A DNA stretch of 64,000 nt, from the NCBI GenBank assembly GCA_965223405.1, contig CBDCWO010000006.1, forward strand, positions 5,270,001 through 5,334,000, read 5' to 3'. Shown here piece by piece: positions 28,387 to 36,031 of the stretch. This DNA is from CBDCWO01 sp965223405 (lineage in GTDB: Bacteria > Bacteroidota > Bacteroidia > Chitinophagales > Saprospiraceae). The position numbers and the translations under genes were made by a program. The notes beneath the pieces were generated by a model. It saw only the letters and a list, made by a program, of their open reading frames with translations. It did not search any database and had not been told where the DNA came from. Within the stretch, counting starts at the first letter, position 1, and each line of letters starts with the position of its first letter.

Positions 28387-29022
28387 CTAATTGTTTACAT
28401 GATTATCGGACCAGGCTTTAGGATTTTTACGCCAGGAAGATAAGTATTCAAGATTTTCAGATCGCAATTTACCCAATGACTCAGCTGTTTTCAGCATAGA
28501 TGAAAAATTGGATAACGTATCAAATGGGATATTTGCCTTGGTAAATCTTTGAATTGAAAGATCGAACTGATAGGTAAATATAGCTATTACACCTTTTATT
28601 TCCACATTAAATTTTTGCAAACCATGTACGGCTTCCAGACTACTACCTCCGGTGGATATCAGGTCTTCAATAACCAATACTCGGGAATTGGTAGGCAAAT
28701 GTCCTTCGATAAGGTTTTGTCTTCCATGTCCTTTCGGTTTACTTCTTACATAGACCAGTGGCAATTTGAGATGATCGGCGATCATAGCGGCCCAAGGAAT
28801 ACCAGCTGTAGCAACCCCGGCTATAATATCAAAGGGTTGAAAGGTAGTGGACTTTTCGATAAAACATTGAAGAATTAGTTCACGAACCACAGGATATGAC
28901 AAGGCCAGACGGTTATCACAATAAATAGGCGACTGCATTCCGGATGCCCAGGTAAAAGGCTTTTGCGGGTTGAGTTTTATTGCGTTTATTTGTAGTAACG
29001 CCGTAGCAATTTTATTTTCCAT
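28387..29022 (-). CDS. pyrE: Orotate phosphoribosyltransferase
   Basis: The 211 aa product is PyrE, which makes orotidine 5'-phosphate from orotate and PRPP in pyrimidine synthesis. FTWASGMQSPIYCDNRLALSY at the N-terminus is the orotate-binding loop. YVRSKPKGHGRQNLIEG is the flexible catalytic loop, and RVLVIEDLISTGGSS near 114-128 is the PRPP-binding motif with its acidic pair and following TGGSS. The length is normal. It is divergent from a NUDIX gene with only 26 bp between starts, an arrangement I know from many Bacteroidota, and heads an operon with M42 and UbiA-like genes. Confidence 0.96.
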   Translation of the reverse strand: MENKIATALLQINAIKLNPQKPFTWASGMQSPIYCDNRLALSYPVVRELILQCFIEKSTTFQPFDIIAGVATAGIPWAAMIADHLKLPLVYVRSKPKGHGRQNLIEGHLPTNSRVLVIEDLISTGGSSLEAVHGLQKFNVEIKGVIAIFTYQFDLSIQRFTKANIPFDTLSNFSSMLKTAESLGKLRSENLEYLSSWRKNPKAWSDNHVNN

Positions 29023-29048
29023 TTTACAATTTCAAAATTGGAATCCAA

Positions 29049-29681
29049 ATGTACAAAATCTACCTGAATGAAAAGGAAATCCTCATCGATTCATGGTCAG
29101 CTGATTCGAACATCTATTCCGGGCAATTGTCCGATAAAGTATTGCCTTTTAAGGCCGACAGAGATTACTTGAAAAAGTGGACCACCAGGAATCAATATCC
29201 CGCTCAAAGAATTGTCTTTATGGCTGAAGATTTGGAATACGCCTTTCACTATTTTCAGCAAACATTTAAAGTGATTGTTGCTGCCGGTGGATTAGTCATT
29301 AATCAAGATAAAGAAGTTCTTGCTATCTTCAGAAAAGGGCAATGGGATTTACCCAAAGGTAAAGTCGATAAAGGTGAAACTTTGGAACAAGCTGCTCTTC
29401 GAGAAGTTGAAGAAGAAACCGGAATCAAGGCCTATATGCGGCACTATTTGGGAGATACCTATCACATCTACAAACTTAAGAACAAATGGATTTTTAAAAT
29501 CTCAAAATGGTATGTAATGAGTGGCGATAAACAGCCCATTTCAGTGCAAACAGAGGAAGATATTGAAACCGGTGAATGGGTAAATCCTGAAAAGCTCTTG
29601 TCTTACCGTCCGATTTATCCAAATATCCTGAATATCTTAAATTCTTATTTGGGATTAAATAGCGAGGAGGAAATGAAGTAG
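29049..29681 (+). CDS. NUDIX hydrolase
   Basis: The 210 aa product has an N-terminal extension of about 75 residues that is typical of the Bacteroidota group. Then comes the NUDIX domain with the Nudix box GKVDKGETLEQAALREVEEE followed by TGI, which satisfies G-x5-E-x7-REUxEExGU. The preceding FRKGQWDLPKG strand is also typical. It hydrolyses a nucleoside diphosphate linked to another moiety; the substrate is not predictable. It shares a short divergent promoter region with pyrE. No signal peptide, so cytoplasmic. Confidence 0.92.
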   Translation: MYKIYLNEKEILIDSWSADSNIYSGQLSDKVLPFKADRDYLKKWTTRNQYPAQRIVFMAEDLEYAFHYFQQTFKVIVAAGGLVINQDKEVLAIFRKGQWDLPKGKVDKGETLEQAALREVEEETGIKAYMRHYLGDTYHIYKLKNKWIFKISKWYVMSGDKQPISVQTEEDIETGEWVNPEKLLSYRPIYPNILNILNSYLGLNSEEEMK

Positions 29682-29815
29682 CGCCTTCAGCTAGCCTGAC
29701 TTAGTGATTTTATAGTTATAAAAATACGTCTGACCTTTAATGCACTAGTGAGTTTACTCCGAAAAGTATAGTTAGGGATTACGCATAAATAGGATATATT
29801 TAGTATTTTTATTAT

Positions 29816-31335
29816 ATGTTTAAACTTAGCAAACAATCCAGAGAGCCAAGCCTATTTGAAGGAGTTACACAGCACATGGGGGAAAAGAAGTTGAAGGATT
29901 TTTCGGATGAAACATTATGGTATAATGTTTTTTATCGAGAAGTGACCAGTCGAATTGAGGAGGAAATATTTCAGCCATTGTATTCCACAGACCAAGGGCG
30001 GCCAAATGCTCCAATTCGTCTTTTAGTGAGTATGATTATATTGAAGGAAGGACATGATTGGACAGATGAACAGCTATATGAGAACTGTCGGTATAATATG
30101 GCAGTGATGAGATCTTTAGGTCTTACCAACATAGACGACGAAGTTCCAGTCCCTAGTACCTACTATGATTTTAAAACAAAGCTAGTTAAACATCATGGAG
30201 ATACAGAGATAAATTTGTTTGACAAATTATTCCAGTCGATTACAAGCGAGCAAATTAAAAAGTATAATGTAAGCGGGAAGAGTGTGCGGATGGACAGCAA
30301 GTTGATCAATCTAATATTCGGACGGGCTCACAATTACACAAGGTACTGGAATGCACTCAAGTGTTTTGCAAGCACCTGGATGAAGGCTGGAATAAAAAGA
30401 TAGTAAAGAAGCAAGACCGGGAGTTTATAAAGAAAATAATGAGCAAGCCGGTGACAAATCATTTGTATGGAATGACATCGAAAGAAAAATCAGATTGGCT
30501 TCGGAGGCTGGGCTATTTGATTAGAAAGTTGCTTAATATATTTGATCAAAGCCAAAGCAAATATTATCAAAGTTTAAGTCAAATGTACAAGGAGCATTAT
30601 GTTGAAACTGGAGATAAAGCCCAACAAACGCGCCCGAAAGAAAAAGATGAAATGAATGCCGAAGGCATCCAATCTGTTCATGATCCAGATGCGGCGTATC
30701 GAGCCAAAGGTCGTGGGACAAATAGACAACAAGTAAGTGGGTATAGTGCCAATATTACCGAGACCACTGAAGGTGATTTGAGATTGATTACGGATGTTCA
30801 AGTAGATAAGGCAACCCGTAGTGATAGTAGCTATTTGGAGCCAGCAGTAAAGAATACAGTTAAGGTAAGCCAACAAGCAGTTGAACAAGTACATACAGAT
30901 GGCGGTTATGATAGTATTGAAAATCGAATTCGTTTTGCGGACAACATTGCGGATGAGTGGCACCTAGCTAAAAGTATGGGAGGTAAGCCGCGTTATGATT
31001 TTGAACAACAAGAAAATGGAACAATTCGCATCTATGACTCCAATACTAACAAGTGGAATGAAGCTGAATTATCTAAAACAGGTAGTTACCGAATTCCTGC
31101 ATCCGACAGATCAGCGAAATATATATATTTCAGTGAACAGAAAGTCAAAGCAGCATTGGCGCTACAAATAGTTAGGCCGAAGAATATAAATAAAGGAATA
31201 CGAGCAAATGCAGAATCGACCATCAAGCAAGTGTTCCATACACTAAAAGCAGGCAAAAGTAAATATAGGGGTCTGATTAGAAATACGATTTATGTGACTT
31301 CAAGATCTCTATGGAGACTGTTCAAATGTGTCTGA
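29816..31335 (+). pseudogene. Frameshifted IS1182/IS5-like (DUF772) transposase
   Basis: The first frame (29816-30403) gives the DUF772 N-domain (RPNAPIRLLVSMIILKEG, DEQLYENCRYN) and the first catalytic Asp in VRMDSKLIN. The second frame continues from about 30340 to 31335, with AAYRAKGRGTNRQQVSGY, the second Asp in VHTDGGYDS, and the Glu in GIRANAESTIKQ. The switch is a -1 (or +2) shift between 30340 and 30360, where no slippery run is present. It therefore looks like a disabling indel, not programmed frameshifting. The two pieces together are about 505 codons, a normal size for the family. The IS1182 versus IS5 assignment is from general similarity. Confidence 0.78.
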
Positions 31336-31350
31336 TTAACTTTGCAAAAT

Positions 31351-32632
31351 ATGAAAGGAAAGAATGAAAAAGAACAGTTATTAGTTGATTCTAAGATGTA
31401 TGATCGGCTAAAGAAGCATTTGTACAGCAAACGTCCAGTATTAGGGGAAGACAGTCCCTTCAGCGAGTTACTACAATCGATGGTGAATCAATTGCTAGAT
31501 GGAGAGATGGAGTCGTTTATGGGCGAAGAGCGGACAAATAATCGTAGAAATAAGCGAAACGGAAAATCGGTTAAGAAGGTCTTGACAAATAGTGGAGACA
31601 TTTATGTTGAGACCCCTAGGGACCGTAATGGAGAGTTTGAGCCTGAATTGATAGCGAAGCGTCAAAGAGAACTAAATAGTGGATTAGATGCTCAGATATT
31701 GGCATTGTATGCCCAGGGCAACTCGATAGAAGATGTCAGGCGATTACTCATCCAGATGTATGGGGTAGAAATATCAGCTGGAAAGATATCACAAATCACA
31801 GACAAAGTATTGCCTGAGATACATCGTTGGCGTGCAAGAGAGCTTCAATCATTTTATCCAATTGTGTATTTGGATGCGATACATTTTAAGGTTAGGAATG
31901 AGGGCAAATACAGTAACCATGCATTTTACACGGTATACGCGGTAGATTGGGAAGGTCAGCGAGACATGCTTGGCTTGTATGTACAAGGAAGTGAAGGAGC
32001 TGGTAAATGGGGGATAATATTGGAAGATCTCAAGAGTCGAGGAGTTACAGATATATTGGTGATGTGCACTGATAATTTGACTGGATTATCAGAAGTAATT
32101 ACAGATGTTTTACCAAAGACTATAGTTCTGCATTGTTCATCAAAAATTCGCTTAAATATGTCGATTCTAAGGATGTAAAAAAGGTTGCATCGGATCTACG
32201 TAAAATATACACATCACCGACGCTAGAGCAAGCCCAGAGCGGTCTGTTATCCTTTGAAGTAAAGTGGTCGAACCAATATCAATACATAGTAGATCAATGG
32301 AGAAATAATTGGCAAGATTAATGGCCTTTATGGACTTTGACCCAGGAATGCGGAAAATGATTTATACAACAAACCCGGTCGAATACACCGAATCATGCGT
32401 AAATTGATTAAGTCCAAAGCGGCCTGGGTTTCACCTACAGCCTTAACCAAACAGTTGTATTTATCGCTCATGCACAATAAAAAATAGTAGGAAGGCCTTT
32501 GCCTGGACAAGTATCCAACGTAGCATCATGCAAAACTATCCAGAAATGCCGAAAGAGACGATCTTCCAGTCGGCCTACGGCCTCCTTCCAGAACCAAACC
32601 TTACCTCCCAAAAGTGGGAGGTAGAATATTAA
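31351..32632 (+). pseudogene. IS256-family transposase, multiply frameshifted
   Basis: The first frame runs from ATG 31351 to 32178 and carries the Mutator/IS256 core: FSELLQSMVNQLLDGEMESF, the catalytic Asp in YPIVYLDAIHFKVR, and a second in MCTDNLTG. Near 32135 the reading moves to the frame of 32133-32321 (FIKNSLKYVDSKDVKKVASD, WSNQYQYIVDQWRNNW). It then continues into MAFMDFDPGMRKMIYTTNPV, where a further shift leads to HRIMRKLIKSKAAWVS ending at 32487. A last shift gives AFAWTSIQRSIMQNYPEMPK up to TAA at 32632. At least three indels are needed, so the element is dead. Confidence 0.85.
32603..32622. other. Perfect 8-bp-stem hairpin at the IS256 3' end
   Basis: ACCTCCCA (32603-32610) and TGGGAGGT (32615-32622) pair perfectly around AAAG. 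An AT-rich tract with five T follows some 12 bp later. It may be a weak terminator of the old transposase, or part of its end. It is not placed like a classic terminator. Confidence 0.4.
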
Positions 32633-32856
32633 TATTTTTCAGTTAAAGAACTATCCCTCTCTATGGGTGAATTGTAAAAGAATTGCCTTCAAATCCACAT
32701 CTAAAAACACTTTTCTAGACTCAATTTTAAACAGATTCCTTTGGCAAAGTTTTAAATTGAAAATTTATTCCGCTGCACCCCACTAAAATTTCAAAATATG
32801 AGGTCTTTAGTAAGGGCTTAACATTCAAATTTGAACCCACTTCCAAATCTTAAGGG

Positions 32857-32894
32857 TTTTCAGAGTGGACTCACTAGTGAGGCCACTCTGAAAA
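32857..32894. repeat. 38-bp palindrome formed by two abutting IS ends sharing CTAG
   Basis: The left half TTTTCAGAGTGGACTCACT and its right counterpart match in 18 of 19 positions. The centre CTAG lies at 32874-32877. The left half is the right end of the larger IS and the right half is the left end of the MITE-like element. Confidence 0.75.
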
Positions 32895-33104
32895 GTATTG
32901 GTTTGTTAATCCTATTAAAAAAATACCCAATAACATGCTGTTTTAGCCCAATTGCACGCCAAATATTTACATTTCATGTTTTTGATTTTAGGGTAAAAAT
33001 GGACTATGGGTGGCTTCCTTTTAGGGTTAGGGTATTGGGGAGCATACAATATTTTTGTATAATTTCAGGTATTCTTTTAAATACCACTTTTTGGAGTACC
33101 CTCT
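32878..33104. mobile_element. MITE-like element, 227 bp, same end type as the neighbouring IS
   Basis: The left end is TGAGGCCACTCTGAAAAGT. The right end, read inward on the other strand, is AGAGGGTACTCCAAAAAGT, with 14 of 19 matches. CTAG flanks both sides (32874-32877 and 33105-33108). There is no coding capacity. It resembles a non-autonomous derivative mobilised by the DUF772-type transposase. Confidence 0.6.
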
Positions 33105-33108
33105 CTAG

Positions 33109-33328
33109 TGGTTCAGAAATTAAGTAATTACAGGGTATATCGATAATGGTTGCCCATTGGTCTGCGAAATCTTCCTTCGGCAGACTGGCTTATTTCGCAG
33201 TATCGAAAGAAACCAAATAACCCTGCCAGGCGCAGGCTGGTTTGGTTTACCATTGGGCTCAAAACGTAGATATTTTGCCAATGGTTTTGATATTGACTTT
33301 TCGGAGCAGCCTCGCTTGTATCCTCCCC
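33109..33328. other. Non-coding stretch with two nested hairpins
   Basis: CTGCGAAAT (33162-33170) pairs with ATTTCGCAG (33192-33200). AAACCAAA (33210-33217) pairs with TTTGGTTT (33241-33248) and encloses CCTGC/GCAGG at 33222-33236. No ORF is supported. It could be another small mobile remnant or a structured 3' region of the acyl-CoA dehydrogenase transcript. Confidence 0.4.
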
Positions 33329-34471
33329 TTATTCTTTAAGAATAGTACGTGAAATAACGATCTTTTGAATTTCTGAAGTCCCTTCGCCAATAGTACAAAG
33401 TTTCGCATCCCGATAATATTTTTCAACTGGAAAATCCTTTGTATACCCATAGCCTCCATATACCTGAACCGCATCGGTTGCGATTTGCACACAAGATTCC
33501 GAGGCAAAAAGTTTCGCCATAGCGGCCTCCTTAGTTACCTTTTGTCCTTTGTCTTTTAGATGCCCTGCCTTGCGGGTCAGCAATTCTGCAGCATGAATTT
33601 TGGTACACATATCGACAAGCTTAAAACTTATTGCTTGAAAATGAGCGATGGGCTTGCCAAACTGCTCTCGTTCTTTCGCATATTTTACCGCTGCTTCATA
33701 GGCCCCTTTTGCAGTTCCCAGGGAGAGCGCTGCTATCGAGATCCGACCACCATCTAAAACCTTCATGGCCTGGATGAATCCCTGGCCTACTTCTCCAAGT
33801 ACTTGTGTTTTATGAACGCGGCAATTGTCAAATATCATTTCTGACGTCTCACTACACCGCATACCTAATTTGTTTTCTTTCTTACCTCCGGAAAATCCAG
33901 GGGTTCCGCGTTCGACCACAAATGCCGTAATTCCATACTTGTCCAACAATTCACCCGTACGGGCAATAACCACCGCTATTTCTCCACTAATGCCATGCGT
34001 GATCCAATTTTTAGTCCCATTTATTATGAAATAATCACCGTCCTTTTCTGCCGTACATTTCATACGCATGGCGTCACTACCGGTATTGGGTTCGGTTAAT
34101 CCCCAGGCTCCAATACATTCACCTGTTGCCAATCTGGAAAGGTAGTTCTGTTTTTGTTCTTCGTTGCCAAATAACAACAGGTGTCCAGAACATAAAGAGT
34201 TATGGGCAGCAACAGATAAGGCCAGCGCCGGATCAACCCGGGCAATTTCCTCAATAATGGTAATATACTCCTGGTACCCCAATCCCGATCCGCCATAGGA
34301 CTCTGGCACCAATACTCCCAAAAGTCCAAATTCGCCCATCTTATGCATCACGTCAATCGGAAAATGCTGTGCCTCATCCCAGTCCATGACATGAGGACGC
34401 ACATAGGTTTCCATAAAATCCCTGGTGCTTTGTTTGATCATAGGCAAATACCCGACCATCAAGTGTTCCAT
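33329..34471 (-). CDS. Acyl-CoA dehydrogenase (short-chain type)
   Basis: The 380 aa product is a standard flavin acyl-CoA dehydrogenase. An N-terminal helical domain contains GEFGLLGVLVPESYGGSG. The FAD-binding segment has WGLTEPNTGSDA and FIINGTKNWITHG. The C-terminal helices have REQFGKPIAHFQAISFKL and QVYGGYGYTKDFPVEKYYRD. The catalytic Glu is in IGEGTSEIQ near 365, the position used by short- and medium-chain enzymes. It introduces a double bond in acyl-CoA during fatty-acid or branched-chain amino-acid breakdown and passes electrons to ETF. It stands alone between the IS region and rarA, and chain-length preference is not certain. Confidence 0.93.
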   Translation of the reverse strand: MEHLMVGYLPMIKQSTRDFMETYVRPHVMDWDEAQHFPIDVMHKMGEFGLLGVLVPESYGGSGLGYQEYITIIEEIARVDPALALSVAAHNSLCSGHLLLFGNEEQKQNYLSRLATGECIGAWGLTEPNTGSDAMRMKCTAEKDGDYFIINGTKNWITHGISGEIAVVIARTGELLDKYGITAFVVERGTPGFSGGKKENKLGMRCSETSEMIFDNCRVHKTQVLGEVGQGFIQAMKVLDGGRISIAALSLGTAKGAYEAAVKYAKEREQFGKPIAHFQAISFKLVDMCTKIHAAELLTRKAGHLKDKGQKVTKEAAMAKLFASESCVQIATDAVQVYGGYGYTKDFPVEKYYRDAKLCTIGEGTSEIQKIVISRTILKE

Positions 34472-34675
34472 ATCCCTGTCTTTTGATTATCAACAAAATT
34501 CGCATAAAGATAGACATTTCCTATGGGTTTGAAAAAGGAAGTAAAAGAGGCCTTTTTTCAAAGATGACCGATGAACTGATCATCGCAATTGATCCTTTTT
34601 CACAACCTATTTCCGAGAGTAATCGATTCCCTGTGAGTTCTAATAAGAGTCAGGCAATGAGTGAAAAGAAAGGGT

Positions 34676-35935
34676 TCATTCATCCTTCCATTTTTGATTC
34701 ATGATTTTCTTTATCCTATCCTCGGTAGGATTATTTCCAGGGTGATAAAATTTTATTTTTGAGATTTTTTCAGGTAAGTATTGTTGTTTGACAAACTGAT
34801 CCCGGTGATCATGGGGATACTGATATCCTTGTCCATATTTCAAATCTTTCATCAATTTGGTAGGAGCATTGCGCAAGTGCAAAGGGACTGGTAAAGGTCC
34901 GCTCTTTTGTATCTCCTGCAAACTAGCACCAATCGCTTTGTAGGCCGAGTTGCTTTTAGGTGAAGTTGCCAAGTAAATTGTTGCCTCAGCCAGAATAATT
35001 CTGGCTTCCGGCATTCCAATAACGTGTACGGATTGAAAGCAGGTGTTCGCCATAAGCAACGCGTTGGGATTCGCCAGTCCAATATCTTCAGCAGCACTGA
35101 TAATAAGCCTTCTAGCTATAAATTTCACATCTTCGCCTCCTTCCACCATCCTTCCTAACCAATATATGGCCGCATCCGGGTCACTACCTCTAATACTTTT
35201 TATAAATGCGGAAGCCATATCGTAATGTTGATCCGCCCCTTTGTCATACATTAATATATTTTTCTGAAGCAGTGATTCTACCAGAGAATTGGTGATCTTT
35301 TCTCCCTCCTTCAGATAAGAAGTGACAATTTCAATGATGTTTAACAGTTTACGGGCATCACCACCGGCGTATTTAATGATTGATTCCGTTTCAGATAGCG
35401 TGATGTTTTTATTTTTTAATTCAAAATCCTGTTTGAGTACTCTCCTGGCCAGTATCAACAGATCCTCTTCTTCTAAGGAATGCAAAATATAGACTTGACA
35501 TCGGGAAAGCAAAGCGGAAATGACTTCAAACGATGGATTCTCAGTGGTCGCTCCAATCAAAGTGATGATACCCTTTTCTACGGCATGTAAAAGTGAATCT
35601 TGCTGAGATTTGCTAAACCGGTGGATTTCATCGATAAAGAGGATGGGCTGGGGTTTATCAAAAAATTGTGATTTTTTGGCCGTTTCAATGGTTTGACGAA
35701 CTTCTTTCACACCGCTGTTAACTGCACTCAATTGATAGATTGGTCTTTTCAATTCCTGAGCTAATAAGTTTGCCAAAGTGGTTTTGCCGACTCCGGGAGG
35801 TCCCCAAAATATCAGCGATGGAATATTTCCGGTCTCCAGAAGTTTAGAAATAATTCCTTTTTCTCCGATCAAATGTTTTTGACCAATTACTTCCGATAAG
35901 TATTGCGGTCTGACTCGCTCAGCAAGGGGTTTCAT
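34676..35935 (-). CDS. rarA: Replication-associated recombination ATPase RarA (MgsA)
   Basis: The 419 aa product starts MKPLAERVRPQ, the family start; a longer frame begins with TTG at 35968 and is less likely. The AAA+ core has Walker A in FWGPPGVGKTTLANLLA near 45, Walker B in PILFIDEIHRFSKSQQD near 98, sensor 1 in LIGATTENPSFEV, and the arginine finger in LLSRCQVY. The C-terminal tetramerisation part has GSDPDAAIYWLGRMVEGGED and YPHDH near the end. RarA acts at stalled forks and single-strand gaps together with SSB and the sliding clamp. The gene is next to an exported repeat protein on the other strand and is not part of that cassette. Confidence 0.95.
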   Translation of the reverse strand: MKPLAERVRPQYLSEVIGQKHLIGEKGIISKLLETGNIPSLIFWGPPGVGKTTLANLLAQELKRPIYQLSAVNSGVKEVRQTIETAKKSQFFDKPQPILFIDEIHRFSKSQQDSLLHAVEKGIITLIGATTENPSFEVISALLSRCQVYILHSLEEEDLLILARRVLKQDFELKNKNITLSETESIIKYAGGDARKLLNIIEIVTSYLKEGEKITNSLVESLLQKNILMYDKGADQHYDMASAFIKSIRGSDPDAAIYWLGRMVEGGEDVKFIARRLIISAAEDIGLANPNALLMANTCFQSVHVIGMPEARIILAEATIYLATSPKSNSAYKAIGASLQEIQKSGPLPVPLHLRNAPTKLMKDLKYGQGYQYPHDHRDQFVKQQYLPEKISKIKFYHPGNNPTEDRIKKIMNQKWKDE

Positions 35936-36031
35936 AAATAATTTTTTAAAAATTGTGAATTTATCCAACCCATAGATTGAATTTTCCGTGTATGGAACTG
36001 ATGAATTTATTAATGAACAAATATTAACAAA

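Larger units (their letters stand above)
29749..32873 (+). mobile_element. DUF772-transposase IS carrying a nested IS256-type remnant, CTAG-bounded
   Basis: The left end at 29749 reads TGAGTTTACTCCGAAAAG. The inverted copy at the right end, read from 32873 downward, is TGAGTCCACTCTGAAAA. Both are preceded by CTAG (29745-29748; 32874-32877). Inside are a frameshifted DUF772-type transposase ending at 31335 and, right behind it, an IS256-type pseudogene. The simplest reading is an IS with its ends intact, into whose 3' part an IS256-type element jumped. I could not identify the IS256 inverted repeats, so the nesting is an inference. Confidence 0.65.

Noticed and set aside
29816..31335. Programmed frameshifting in the DUF772-type transposase
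   Set aside because: No slippery heptamer or long A/T run lies at the frame change (30340-30360), and the overlap region does not look selected, so it is a disabling indel.
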